Shown: piece by piece, positions 15,470-30,900 of the stretch
Layout of the letters: every line of letters starts with the position of its first letter
Numbering within the stretch: the first letter of the stretch is position 1
NCBI GenBank assembly: GCA_947623455.1
Contig: OX392535.1
Coordinates: 41,254,688 to 41,318,687, forward strand
Direction of reading: 5' to 3'
DNA: 64,000 nucleotides
Source of the DNA: Mimachlamys varia
Lineage: Eukaryota > Mollusca > Bivalvia > Pectinida > Pectinidae
The notes under the pieces: model-generated
Told to the model about the DNA's origin: nothing
The model's database searches: none
The model's input: the letters and a program-made list of their open reading frames with translations, nothing else
Program-made: the position numbers and the translations under genes

Positions 15470-18400
15470 GTACCGTCTTATCTAGAGTGTAAGTACAAGG
15501 ACCAGTACTGTCTTATCTATAGTGTAAGTACAAGGACCGGTACCGTCTTATCTATAGTGTAAGTACAAGGAACAGTATTGTCTTATCTATAGTGTAAGTA
15601 CAAGGACCAGTACCGTCTTATCTATAGTGTAAGTACAAGGACCAGTACCGTCTTATCTATAGTGTAAGTAGAAGGACCAGTACCGTCTTATCTATAGTGT
15701 AAGTACAAGGAACAGTACTGTCTTATCTATAGTGTAAGTACAAGGAACAGTACTGTCTTATCTATAGTGTAAGTTCAAGGACCAGTACCGTCTTATCTAT
15801 AGTGTAAGTACAAGGACCAGTACCGTCTTATCTATAGTGTAAGTACAAGGACCAGTACCGTCTTATCTATAGTGTAAGTACAAGGACCAGTACCGTCTTA
15901 TCTATAGTGTATAGTGTAAGTACAAGGACCAGTACCGTCTTATCTATAGTGTAAGTACAAGGACCAGTACCGTCTTATCTATAGTGTAAGTACAAGGACC
16001 AGTACCGTCTTATCTATAGTGTAAGTTCAAGGACCAGTACCGTCTTATCTATAGTGTAAGTACAAGGACCAGTACCGTCTTATCTATAGTGTAAGTACAA
16101 GGACCAGTACCGTCTTATCTATAGTGTAAGTTCAAGGACCAGTACCGTCTTATCTATAGTGTAAGTACAAGGACCAGTACCGTCTTATCTATAGTGTAAG
16201 TACAAGGACCAGTACCGTCTTATCTATAGTGTAAGTACAAGGACCAGTACCGTCTTATCTATAGTGTAAGTACAAGGACCAGAACTGTCTTATCTATAGT
16301 GTAAGTACAAGGACCAGTACTGTCTTATCTATAGTGTAAGTACAAGGAACAGTACTGTCTTATCTATAGTGTAAGTACAAGGACCAGTACCATCTTATCT
16401 ATATCTATAGTGTAAGTACAAGGACCAGTTCTGTCTTATCTATAGTGTAAGTACAAGGACCAGTACCGTCTTATCTATAGTGTAAGTACAAGGACCAGTA
16501 CCATCTTATCTATATCTATAGTGTAAGTACAAGGAACAGTACTGTCTTATCTATAGTGTAAGTACAAGGACCGGTACCGTCTTATCTATAGTGTAAGTAC
16601 AAGGACCAGTACTGTCTTATCTATAGTTTTAGTACAAGGACCAGTACCATCTTATCTATAGTGTAAGTACAAGGAACATTACTGTCTTATCTATAGTGTA
16701 AGTACAAGGACCAGTACCGTCTTATCTATAGTGTAAGTACAAGGACCAGTACTGTCTTATCTATAGTGTAAGTACAAGGACCAGTACCATCTTATCTATA
16801 GTGTAAGTACAAGGAACAGTACCATCTTATCTATAGTGTAAGTACAAGGAACAGTACTGTCTTATCTATAGTGTAAGTACAAGGACCAGTACCGTCTTAT
16901 CTATAGTGTAAGTACAAGGACCAGTACTGTCTTATCTATATTGTAAGTACAAGGAACAGTACCGTCTTATCTATAGTGCAAGTTCAAGGAACAGTACCGT
17001 ATTATCTATAGTGTAAGTACAAGGACCGGTACCGTCTTATCTATAGTGTAAGTACAAGGAACATTACTGTCTTATCTATAGTGTAAGTACAAGGAACAGT
17101 ACCGTCTTATCTATAGTGTAAGTGCAAGGAACAGTACCGTCTTATCTATAGTGTAAGTACAAGGACCAGTACCATCTTATCTATATCTATAGTGTAAGTA
17201 CAAGGACCAGTACTGTCTTATCTATAGTGTAAGTACAAGGACCAGTACTGTCTTATCTATATTATAAGTACAAGGACCAGTACCATCTTATCTATATCTA
17301 TAGTGTAAGTACAAGGACCAGTACTGTCTTATCTATAGTGTAAGTACAAGGACCAGTACTGTCTTATCTATATTATAAGTACAAGGACCAGTACCATCTT
17401 ATCTATATCTATATTGTAAGTACAAGATCCTGTACCATCTTATCTATATTGTAAGTACAAGGACCAGTACTGTCTTATCTATAGTGTAAGTACAAGGACC
17501 AGTACCATCTTATCTATAGTGTAAGTACAAGGACCAGTACCGTCTTATCTAGAGTGTAAGTACAAGGACCAGTACTGTCTTATCTATAGTGTAAGTACAA
17601 GGACCGGTACCGTCTTATCTATAGTGTAAGTACAAGGAACAGTACTGTCTTATCTATAGTGTAAGTACAAGGACCAGTACCATCTTATCTATAGTGTAAG
17701 TACAAGGAACAGTACCGTCTTATCTATAGTGTAAGTACAAGGACCAGTACCGTCTTATCTATAGTGTAAGTACAAGGAACAGTACCGTCTTATCTATAGT
17801 GTAAGTACAAGGACCAGTACCGTCTTATCTATAGTGTAAGTACAAGGAACAGTACCGTCTTATCTATAGTGTAAGTACAAGGAACAGTACCATCTTATCT
17901 ATAGTGTAAGTACAAGGAACAGTACCATCTTATCTATAGTGTAAGTACAAGGAACAGTACCGTATTATCTATAGTGTAAGTACAAGGACCAGTACCGTCT
18001 TATCTATAGTGTAAGTACAAGGACCAGTACTGTCTTATCTATATTGTAAGTACAAGGAACAGTACCGTCTTATCTATAGTGCAAGTACAAGGAACAGTAC
18101 CGTATTATCTATAGTGTAAGTACAAGGACCGGTACCGTCTTATCTATAGTGTAAGTACAAGGAACATTACTGTCTTATCTATAGTGTAAGTACAAGGAAC
18201 AGTACCGTCTTATCTATAGTGTAAGTGCAAGGAACAGTACCGTCTTATCTATAGTGTAAGTACAAGGACCGGTACCGTCTTATCTATAGTGTAAGTACAA
18301 GGACCAGTACCATCTTATCTATATCTATAGTGTAAGTACAAGGACCAGTTCTGTCTTATCTATAGTGTAAGTACAAGGACCAGTACTGTCTTATCTATAG

Positions 18401-21400
18401 TGTAAGTACAAGGACCAGTACCATCTTATCTATAGTGTAAGTACAAGGACCAGTACCATCTTATCTATATCTATATTGTAAGTACAAGGACCAGTACCAT
18501 CTTATCTATAGTGTAAGTACAAGGACCGGCACCATCTTATCTATAGTGTAAGTACAAGGACCAGTACTGTCTTATCTATAGTTTTAGTACAAGGACCAGT
18601 ACCATCTTATCTATAGTGTAAGTACAAGGAACATTACTGTCTTATCTATAGTGTAAGTACAAGGACCAGTACCGTCTTATCTATAGTGTAAGTACAAGGA
18701 CCAGTACTGTCTTATCTATAGTGTAAGTACAAGGACCAGTACCATCTTATCTATAGTGTAAGTACAAGGAACAGTACCGTCTTATCTATAGTGTAAGTAC
18801 AAGGACCAGTACCGTCTTATCTATAGTGTAAGTACAAGGAACAGTACCGTCTTATCTATAGTGTAAGTACAAGGACCAGTACCGTCTTATCTATAGTGTA
18901 AGTACAAGGAACAGTACCGTCTTATCTATAGTGTAAGTACAAGGAACAGTACCATCTTATCTATAGTGTAAGTACAAGGAACAGTACCATCTTATCTATA
19001 GTGTAAGTACAAGGAACAGTACCGTATTATCTATAGTGTAAGTACAAGGACCAGTACCGTCTTATCTATAGTGTAAGTACAAGGACCAGTACTGTCTTAT
19101 CTATATTGTAAGTACAAGGAACAGTACCGTCTTATCTATAGTGCAAGTACAAGGAACAGTACCGTATTATCTATAGTGTAAGTACAAGGACCGGTACCGT
19201 CTTATCTATAGTGTAAGTACAAGGAACATTACTGTCTTATCTATAGTGTAAGTACAAGGAACAGTACCGTCTTATCTATAGTGTAAGTGCAAGGAACAGT
19301 ACCGTCTTATCTATAGTGTAAGTACAAGGACCAGTACCATCTTATCTATATCTATAGTGTAAGTACAAGGACCAGTACTGTCTTATCTATAGTGTAAGTA
19401 CAAGGACCAGTACTGTCTTATCTATAGTGTAAGTACAAGGACCAGTACTGTCTTATCTATATTATAAGTACAAGGACCAGTACCATCTTATCTATATTGT
19501 AAGTACAAGGACCAGTACTGTCTTATCTATATCTATAGTGTAAGTACAAGGACCAGTACTGTCTTATCTATAGTGTAAGTACAAGGACCAGTACTGTCTT
19601 ATCTATATTATAAGTACAAGGACCAGTACCATCTTATCTATATTGTAAGTACAAGGACCAGTACCGTCTTATCTAGAGTGTAAGTACAAGGACCAGTACT
19701 GTCTTATCTATAGTGTAAGTACAAGGACCGGTACCGTCTTATCTATAGTGTAAGTACAAGGACCAGTACCATCTTATCTATAGTGAAAGTACAAGGACCG
19801 GTACCGTCTTATCTATATACTAGGACCAGTACTGTCTTATCTATAGTGTAAGTACAAGGACCGGTACCGTCTTATCTATAGTGTAAGTACAAGGACCGGT
19901 ACCGTCTTATCTATAGTGTAAGTACAAGGACCGGTACCGTCTTATCTATAGTGTAAGTACAAGGACCAGTACTGTCTTATCTATAGTGTAAGTACAAGGA
20001 CCAGTACCATCTTATCTATAGTGTAAGTACAAGGACCAGTACCGTCTTATCTATAGTGTAAGTACAAGGACCAGTACCATCTTATCTATAGTGAAAGTAC
20101 AAGGACCGGTACCGTCTTATCTATATACTAGGACCAGTACTGTCTTATCTATAGTGTAAGTACAAGGACCGGTACCGTCTTATCTATAGTGTAAGTACAA
20201 GGACCGGTACCGTCTTATCTATAGTGTAAGTACAAGGACCGGTACCGTCTTATCTATAGTGTAAGTACAAGGACCAGTACTGTCTTATCTATATCTATAG
20301 TGTAAGTACAAGGACCAGTACTGTCTTATCTATAGTGTGAGTACAAGGACCAGTACTGTCTTATCTATATCTATAGTGTAAGTACAAGGACCAGTACTGT
20401 CTTATCTATAGTGTGAGTACAAGGACCAGTACTGTCTTATCTATAGTGTGAGTACAAGGAACAGTACTGTCTTATCTATAGTGTAAGTACAAGGACCGGT
20501 ACCGTCTTATCTATATACTAGGACCAGTACTGTCTTATCTAAAGTGTAAGTACAAGGACCGGTACCGTCTTATCTATATACTAGGACCAGTACTGTCTTA
20601 TCTATAGTGAAAGTACAAGGACCGGTACCGTCTTATCTATATACTAGGACCAGTACTGTCTTATCTATAGTGTAAGTACAAGGACCGGTACCGTCTTATC
20701 TATAGTGTAAGTACAAGGACCGGTACGGTCTTATCTATAGTGTAAGTACAAGGACCAGTACTGTCTTATCTATATCTATAGTGTAAGTACAAGGACCAGT
20801 ACTGTCTTATCTATAGTGTGAGTACAAGGACCAGTACTGTCTTATCTATATCTATAGTGTAAGTACAAGGACCAGTACTGTCTTATCTATAGTGTGAGTA
20901 CAAGGACCAGTACTGTCTTATCTATAGTGTGAGTACAAGGAACAGTACTGTCTTATCTATAGTGTAAGTACAAGGACCGGTACCGTCTTATCTATAGTGT
21001 AAGTACAAGGACCAGTACCATCTTATCTATAGTGAAAGTACAAGGACCGGTACCGTCTTATCTATATACTAGGACCAGTACTGTCTTATCTATAGTGTAA
21101 GTACAAGGACCGGTACCGTCTTATCTATAGTGTAAGTACAAGGACCGGTACCGTCTTATCTATAGTGTAAGTACAAGGACCGGTACCGTCTTATCTATAG
21201 TGTAAGTACAAGGACCAGTACTGTCTTATCTATAGTGTAAGTACAAGGACCAGTACTGTCTTATCTATAGTGTAAGTACAAGGAACAGTACTGTCTTATC
21301 TATAGTGTAAGTACAAGGACCAGTACCATCTTATCTATATCTATAGTTTTAGTACAAGGACCAGTACCATCTTATCTATAGTGTAAGTACAAGGAACATT

Positions 21401-24400
21401 ACTGTCTTATCTATAGTGTAAGTACAAGGACCAGTACCGTCTTATCTATAGTGTAAGTACAAGGACCAGTACTGTCTTATCTATAGTGTAAGTACAAGGA
21501 CCAGTACCATCTTATCTATAGTGTAAGTACAAGGAACAGTACCGTCTTATCTATAGTGTAAGTACAAGGACCAGTACCGTCTTATCTATAGTGTAAGTAC
21601 AAGGACCAGTACCATCTTATCTATAGTGTAAGTACAAGGAACAGTACCGTCTTATCTATAGTGTAAGTACAAGGACCAGTACCGTCTTATCTATAGTGTA
21701 AGTACAAGGACCAGTACTGTCTTATCTATAGTGTAAGTACAAGGACCAGTACCGTCTTATCTATAGTGTAAGTACAAGGAACAGTACCGTCTTTTCTATA
21801 GTGTAAGTACAAGGACCAGTACCGTCTTATCTATAGTGTAAGTACAAGGAACAGTACCGTATTATCTATAGTGTAAGTACAAGGACCAGTACCATCTTAT
21901 CTATATCTATAGTGTAAGTACAAGGACCAGTACTGTCTTATCTATAGTGTAAGTACAAGGACCAGTACTGTCTTATCTATATTATAAGTACAAGGACCTG
22001 TACCATCTTATCTATATTGTAAGTACAAGGACCAGTACTGTCTTATCTATAGTGTAAGTACAAGGACCAGTACCATCTTATCTATAGTGTAAGTACAAGG
22101 ACCAGTACCGTCTTATCTAGAGTGTAAGTACAAGGACCAGTACTGTCTTATCTATAGTGTAAGTACAAGGACCGGTACCGTCTTATCTATAGTGTAAGTA
22201 CAAGGAACAGTACTGTCTTATCTATAGTGTAAGTACAAGGACCAGTACCATCTTATCTATAGTGTAAGTACAAGGACCAGTACCGTCTTATCTAGAGTGT
22301 AAGTACAAGGACCAGTACTGTCTTATCTATAGTGTAAGTACAAGGACCGGTACCGTCTTATCTATAGTGTAAGTACAAGGAACAGTACTGTCTTATCTAT
22401 AGTGTAAGTACAAGGACCAGTACCGTCTTATCTATAGTGTAAGTACAAGGACCAGTACCGTCTTATCTATAGTGTAAGTAGAAGGACCAGTACCGTCTTA
22501 TCTATAGTGTAAGTACAAGGAACAGTACTGTCTTATCTATAGTGTAAGTACAAGGAACAGTACTGTCTTATCTATAGTGTAAGTTCAAGGACCAGTACCG
22601 TCTTATCTATAGTGTAAGTACAAGGACCAGTACCGTCTTATCTATAGTGTAAGTACAAGGACCAGTACCGTCTTATCTATAGTGTAAGTACAAGGACCAG
22701 TACCGTCTTATCTATAGTGTATAGTGTAAGTACAAGGACCAGTACCGTCTTATCTATAGTGTAAGTACAAGGACCAGTACCGTCTTATCTATAGTGTAAG
22801 TACAAGGACCAGTACCGTCTTATCTATAGTGTAAGTTCAAGGACCAGTACCGTCTTATCTATAGTGTAAGTACAAGGACCAGTACCGTCTTATCTATAGT
22901 GTAAGTACAAGGACCAGTACCGTCTTATCTATAGTGTAAGTTCAAGGACCAGTACCGTCTTATCTATAGTGTAAGTACAAGGACCAGTACCGTCTTATCT
23001 ATAGTGTAAGTACAAGGACCAGTACCGTCTTATCTATAGTGTAAGTACAAGGACCAGTACCGTCTTATCTATAGTGTAAGTACAAGGACCAGAACTGTCT
23101 TATCTATAGTGTAAGTACAAGGACCAGTACTGTCTTATCTATAGTGTAAGTACAAGGAACAGTACTGTCTTATCTATAGTGTAAGTACAAGGACCAGTAC
23201 CATCTTATCTATATCTATAGTGTAAGTACAAGGACCAGTTCTGTCTTATCTATAGTGTAAGTACAAGGACCAGTACTGTCTTATCTATAGTGTAAGTACA
23301 AGGACCAGTACCATCTTATCTATATCTATAGTGTAAGTACAAGGAACAGTACTGTCTTATCTATAGTGTAAGTACAAGGACCGGTACCGTCTTATCTATA
23401 GTGTAAGTACAAGGACCAGTACTGTCTTATCTATAGTTTTAGTACAAGGACCAGTACCATCTTATCTATAGTGTAAGTACAAGGAACATTACTGTCTTAT
23501 CTATAGTGTAAGTACAAGGACCAGTACCGTCTTATCTATAGTGTAAGTACAAGGACCAGTACTGTCTTATCTATAGTGTAAGTACAAGGACCAGTACCAT
23601 CTTATCTATAGTGTAAGTACAAGGAACAGTACCATCTTATCTATAGTGTAAGTACAAGGAACAGTACTGTCTTATCTATAGTGTAAGTACAAGGACCAGT
23701 ACCGTCTTATCTATAGTGTAAGTACAAGGACCAGTACTGTCTTATCTATATTGTAAGTACAAGGAACAGTACCGTCTTATCTATAGTGCAAGTTCAAGGA
23801 ACAGTACCGTATTATCTATAGTGTAAGTACAAGGACCGGTACCGTCTTATCTATAGTGTAAGTACAAGGAACATTACTGTCTTATCTATAGTGTAAGTAC
23901 AAGGAACAGTACCGTCTTATCTATAGTGTAAGTGCAAGGAACAGTACCGTCTTATCTATAGTGTAAGTACAAGGACCAGTACCATCTTATCTATATCTAT
24001 AGTGTAAGTACAAGGACCAGTACTGTCTTATCTATAGTGTAAGTACAAGGACCAGTACTGTCTTATCTATATTATAAGTACAAGGACCAGTACCATCTTA
24101 TCTATATCTATAGTGTAAGTACAAGGACCAGTACTGTCTTATCTATAGTGTAAGTACAAGGACCAGTACTGTCTTATCTATATTATAAGTACAAGGACCA
24201 GTACCATCTTATCTATATCTATATTGTAAGTACAAGGACCTGTACCATCTTATCTATATTGTAAGTACAAGGACCAGTACTGTCTTATCTATAGTGTAAG
24301 TACAAGGACCAGTACCATCTTATCTATAGTGTAAGTACAAGGACCAGTACCGTCTTATCTAGAGTGTAAGTACAAGGACCAGTACTGTCTTATCTATAGT

Positions 24401-24500
24401 GTAAGTACAAGGACCGGTACCGTCTTATCTATAGTGTAAGTACAAGGAACAGTACTGTCTTATCTATAGTGTAAGTACAAGGACCAGTACCATCTTATCT
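15470..24500. repeat. Higher-order duplication of 6,810 bp inside the satellite
   Basis: The unusual junction TGTATAGTGTAAG occurs at 15908 and 22718, and the AGAACTG variant at 16281 and 23091, both 6,810 bp apart. The order of neighbouring variants (TAGAAGGACC, GTAAGTTCAAGG) matches between the copies. Roughly 2.2 kb around each marker is near-identical. Confidence 0.85.
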
Positions 24501-24999
24501 ATAGTGTAAGTACAAGGACCAGTACCGTCTTATCTAGAGTGTAAGTACAAGGACCAGTACTGTCTTATCTATAGTGTAAGTACAAGGACCGGTACCGTCT
24601 TATCTATAGTGTAAGTACAAGGAACAGTACTGTCTTATCTATAGTGTAAGTACAAGGACCAGTACCGTCTTATCTATAGTGTAAGTACAAGGACCAGTAC
24701 CGTCTTATCTAGAGTGTAAGTACAAGGACCAGTACTGTCTTATCTATAGTGTAAGTACAAGGACCGGTACCGTCTTATCTATAGTGTAAGTACAAGGAAC
24801 AGTACTGTCTTATCTATAGTGTAAGTACAAGGACCAGTACCATCTTATCTATAGTGTAAGTACAAGGACCAGTACCGTCTTATCTAGAGTGTAAGTACAA
24901 GGACCAGTACTGTCTTATCTATAGTGTAAGTACAAGGACCGGTACCGTCTTATCTATAGTGTAAGTACAAGGAACAGTACTGTCTTATCTATAGTGTAA

Positions 25000-27900
25000 G
25001 TACAAGGACCAGTACCGTCTTATCTATAGTGTAAGTACAAGGACCAGTACCGTCTTATCTATAGTGTAAGTAGAAGGACCAGTACCGTCTTATCTATAGT
25101 GTAAGTACAAGGAACAGTACTGTCTTATCTATAGTGTAAGTACAAGGAACAGTACTGTCTTATCTATAGTGTAAGTTCAAGGACCAGTACCGTCTTATCT
25201 ATAGTGTAAGTACAAGGACCAGTACTGTCTTATCTATAGTGTAAGTACAAGGACCAGTACCGTCTTATCTATAGTGTAAGTACAAGGAACAGTACTGTCT
25301 TATCTATAGTGTAAGTACAAGGACCAGTACCGTCTTATCTATAGTGTAAGTACAAGGACCAGTACCGTCTTATCTATAGTGTAAGTAGAAGGACCAGTAC
25401 CGTCTTATCTATAGTGTAAGTACAAGGAACAGTACTGTCTTATCTATAGTGTAAGTACAAGGAACAGTACTGTCTTATCTATAGTGTAAGTTCAAGGACC
25501 GGTACCGTCTTATCTATAGTGTAAGTACAAGGACCAGTACCGTCTTATCTATAGTGTAAGTACAAGGACCAGTACCGTCTTATCTATAGTGTAAGTACAA
25601 GGACCAGTACCGTCTTATCTATAGTGTATAGTGTAAGTACAAGGACCAGTACCGTCTTATCTATAGTGTAAGTACAAGGACCAGTACCGTCTTATCTATA
25701 GTGTAAGTACAAGGACCAGTACCGTCTTATCTATAGTGTAAGTTCAAGGACCAGTACCGTCTTATCTATAGTGTAAGTACAAGGACCAGTACCGTCTTAT
25801 CTATAGTGTAAGTACAAGGACCAGTACCGTCTTATCTATAGTGTAAGTTCAAGGACCAGTACCGTCTTATCTATAGTGTAAGTACAAGGACCAGTACCGT
25901 CTTATCTATAGTGTAAGTACAAGGACCAGTACCGTCTTATCTATAGTGTAAGTACAAGGACCAGTACCGTCTTATCTATAGTGTAAGTTCAAGGACCAGT
26001 ACCGTCTTATCTATAGTGTAAGTACAAGGACCAGTACCGTCTTATCTATAGTGTAAGTACAAGGACCAGTACCGTCTTATCTATAGTGTAAGTACAAGGA
26101 ACAGTACCGTCTTATCTATAGTGTAAGTACAAGGACCAGTACCGTCTTATCTATAGTGTAAGTACAAGGACCAGTACCGTCTTATCTATAGTGTAAGAAC
26201 CAGGACCAGTACCGTCTTATCTATAGTGTAAGTACAAGGACCAGTACCGTCTTATCTATAGTGTAAGTACAAGGACCAGTACCGTCTTATCTATAGTGTA
26301 AGTACAAGGAACAGTACCGTCTTATCTATAGTGTAAGTACAAGGACCGGTACCGTCTTATCTATAGTGTAAGTACAAGGAACAGTACTGTCTTATCTATA
26401 GTGTAAGTACAAGGACCAGTACCGTCTTATCTATAGTGTAAGTACAAGGACCAGTACCGTCTTATCTAGAGTGTAAGTACAAGGACCAGTACTGTCTTAT
26501 CTATAGTGTAAGTACAAGGACCGGTACCGTCTTATCTATAGTGTAAGTACAAGGAACAGTACTGTCTTATCTATAGTGTAAGTACAAGGACCAGTACCAT
26601 CTTATCTATAGTGTAAGTACAAGGACCAGTACCGTCTTATCTAGAGTGTAAGTACAAGGACCAGTACCGTCTTATCTATATTGTAAGTACAAGACCAGTA
26701 CCATCTTATCTATAGTGTAAGTACAAGGATCTGCACCATCTTATCTATAGTGTAAGTACAAGGACCAGTACTGTCTTATCTATATTGTAAGTACAAGGAC
26801 CGGTACCGTCTTATCTATAGTGTAAATACAAGGAACAGTACCATCCTATCTATAGTGTAAGTACAAGGAACATTACTGTCTTATCTATAGTGTAAGTACA
26901 AGGACCAGTACCATCTTATCTATAGTGTAAGTACAAGGACCAGTACCGTCTTATCTAGAGTGTAAGTACAAGGACCAGTACTGTCTTATCTATAGTGTAA
27001 GTACAAGGACCGGTACCGTCTTATCTATAGTGTAAGTACAAGGAACAGTACTGTCTTATCTATAGTGTAAGTACAAGGACCAGTACTGTCTTATCTATAT
27101 TGTAAGTACAAGGAACAGTACCGTCTTATCTATAGTGCAAGTACAAGGACCAGTACCGTCTTATCTATAGTGTAAGTACAAGGACCAGTACCGTCTTATC
27201 TAGAGTGTAAGTACAAGGACCAGTACTGTCTTATCTATAGTGTAAGTACAAGGACCGGTACCGTCTTATCTATAGTGTAAGTACAAGGAACAGTACTGTC
27301 TTATCTATAGTGTAAGTACAAGGACCAGTACCATCTTATCTATAGTGTAAGTACAAGGACCAGTACCGTCTTATCTAGAGTGTAAGTACAAGGACCAGTA
27401 CCGTCTTATCTATATTGTAAGTACAAGACCAGTACCATCTTATCTATAGTGTAAGTACAAGGATCTGCACCATCTTATCTATAGTGTAAGTACAAGGACC
27501 AGTACTGTCTTATCTATATTGTAAGTACAAGGACCGGTACCGTCTTATCTATAGTGTAAATACAAGGAACAGTACCATCCTATCTATAGTGTAAGTACAA
27601 GGAACATTACTGTCTTATCTATAGTGTAAGTACAAGGACCAGTACCATCTTATCTATAGTGTAAGTACAAGGACCAGTACCGTCTTATCTAGAGTGTAAG
27701 TACAAGGACCAGTACTGTCTTATCTATAGTGTAAGTACAAGGACCGGTACCGTCTTATCTATAGTGTAAGTACAAGGAACAGTACTGTCTTATCTATAGT
27801 GTAAGTACAAGGACCAGTACCGTCTTATCTATAGTGTAAGTACAAGGACCAGTACCGTCTTATCTATAGTGTAAGTAGAAGGACCAGTACCGTCTTATCT

Positions 27901-30900
27901 ATAGTGTAAGTACAAGGAACAGTACTGTCTTATCTATAGTGTAAGTACAAGGAACAGTACTGTCTTATCTATAGTGTAAGTTCAAGGACCGGTACCGTCT
28001 TATCTATAGTGTAAGTACAAGGACCAGTACCGTCTTATCTATAGTGTAAGTACAAGGACCAGTACCGTCTTATCTATAGTGTAAGTACAAGGACCAGTAC
28101 CGTCTTATCTATAGTGTATAGTGTAAGTACAAGGACCAGTACCGTCTTATCTATAGTGTAAGTACAAGGACCAGTACCGTCTTATCTATAGTGTAAGTAC
28201 AAGGACCAGTACCGTCTTATCTATAGTGTAAGTTCAAGGACCAGTACCGTCTTATCTATAGTGTAAGTACAAGGACCAGTACCGTCTTATCTATAGTGTA
28301 AGTACAAGGACCAGTACCGTCTTATCTATAGTGTAAGTTCAAGGACCAGTACCGTCTTATCTATAGTGTAAGTACAAGGACCAGTACCGTCTTATCTATA
28401 GTGTAAGTACAAGGACCAGTACCGTCTTATCTATAGTGTAAGTACAAGGACCAGTACCGTCTTATCTATAGTGTAAGTTCAAGGACCAGTACCGTCTTAT
28501 CTATAGTGTAAGTACAACGACCAGTACCGTCTTATCTATAGTGTAAGTACAAGGACCAGTACCGTCTTATCTATAGTGTAAGTACAAGGAACAGTACCGT
28601 CTTATCTATAGTGTAAGTACAAGGACCAGTACCGTCTTATCTATAGTGTAAGTACAAGGACCAGTACCGTCTTATCTATAGTGTAAGAACCAGGACCAGT
28701 ACCGTCTTATCTATAGTGTAAGTACAAGGACCAGTACCGTCTTATCTATAGTGTAAGTACAAGGACCAGTACCGTCTTATCTATAGTGTAAGTACAAGGA
28801 ACAGTACCGTCTTATCTATAGTGTAAGTACAAGGACCAGTACCGTCTTATCTATAGTGTAAGTACAAGGAACAGAACCGTCTTATCTATAGTGTAAGTAC
28901 AAGGAACAGTACCGTCTTATCTATAGTGTAAGTACAAGGAACAGTACCGTCTTATCTATAGTGTAAGTACAAGGAACAGTACCGTCTTATCTATAGTGTA
29001 AGTACAAGGACCAGCATCATCGTATCTATAGTGTAAGTACAAGGAACAGTACCGTCTTATCTATAGTGTAAGTACAAGGAACAGTACCGTCTTATCGATA
29101 GTGTAAGTACAAGAACCTGCACCATCTTTTCTATAGTGTAAGTACAAGGAACAGTACCGTCTTATCTATATTGTAAGTACAAGACCAGTACCATCTTATC
29201 TATAGTGTAAGTACAAGGATCTGCACCATCTTATCTATAGTGTAAGTACAAGGACCAGTACTGTCTTATCTATATTGTAAGTACAAGGACCGGTACCGTC
29301 TTATCTATAGTGTAAATACAAGGAACAGTACCATCCTATCTATAGTGTAAGTACAAGGAACATTACTGTCTTATCTATAGTGTAAGTACAAGGACCAGTA
29401 CCATCTTATCTATAGTGTAAGTACAAGGACCAGTACCGTCTTATCTAGAGTGTAAGTACAAGGACCAGTACTGTCTTATCTATAGTGTAAGTACAAGGAC
29501 CGGTACCGTCTTATCTATAGTGTAAGTACAAGGAACAGTACTGTCTTATCTATAGTGTAAGTACAAGGACCAGTACCGTCTTATCTATAGTGTAAGTACA
29601 AGGACCAGTACCGTCTTATCTATAGTGTAAGTAGAAGGACCAGTACCGTCTTATCTATAGTGTAAGTACAAGGAACAGTACTGTCTTATCTATAGTGTAA
29701 GTACAAGGAACAGTACTGTCTTATCTATAGTGTAAGTTCAAGGACCAGTACCGTCTTATCTATAGTGTAAGTACAAGGACCAGTACCGTCTTATCTATAG
29801 TGTAAGTACAAGGACCAGTACTGTCTTATCTATAGTGTAAGTACAAGGACCGGTACCGTCTTATCTATAGTGTAAGTACAAGGAACAGTACTGTCTTATC
29901 TATAGTGTAAGTACAAGGACCAGTACCGTCTTATCTATAGTGTAAGTACAAGGACCAGTACCGTCTTATCTATAGTGTAAGTAGAAGGACCAGTACCGTC
30001 TTATCTATAGTGTAAGTACAATGAACAGTACTGTCTTATCTATAGTGTAAGTACAAGGAACAGTACTGTCTTATCTATAGTGTAAGTTCAAGGACCGGTA
30101 CCGTCTTATCTATAGTGTAAGTACAAGGACCAGTACCGTCTTATCTATAGTGTAAGTACAAGGACCAGTACCGTCTTATCTATAGTGTAAGTACAAGGAC
30201 CAGTACCGTCTTATCTATAGTGTATAGTGTAAGTACAAGGACCAGTACCGTCTTATCTATAGTGTAAGTACAAGGACCAGTACCGTCTTATCTATAGTGT
30301 AAGTACAAGGACCAGTACCGTCTTATCTATAGTGTAAGTTCAAGGACCAGTACCGTCTTATCTATAGTGTAAGTACAAGGACCAGTACCGTCTTATCTAT
30401 AGTGTAAGTACAAGGACCAGTACCGTCTTATCTATAGTGTAAGTTCAAGGACCAGTACCGTCTTATCTATAGTGTAAGTACAAGGACCAGTACCGTCTTA
30501 TCTATAGTGTAAGTACAAGGACCAGTACCGTCTTATCTATAGTGTAAGTACAAGGACCAGTACCGTCTTATCTATAGTGTAAGTTCAAGGACCAGTACCG
30601 TCTTATCTATAGTGTAAGTACAAGGACCAGTACCGTCTTATCTATAGTGTAAGTACAAGGACCAGTACCGTCTTATCTATAGTGTAAGTACAAGGAACAG
30701 TACCGTCTTATCTATAGTGTAAGTACAAGGACCAGTACCGTCTTATCTATAGTGTAAGTACAAGGACCAGTACCGTCTTATCTATAGTGTAAGAACCAGG
30801 ACCAGTACCGTCTTATCTATAGTGTAAGTACAAGGACCAGTACCGTCTTATCTATAGTGTAAGTACAAGGACCAGTACCGTCTTATCTATAGTGTAAGTA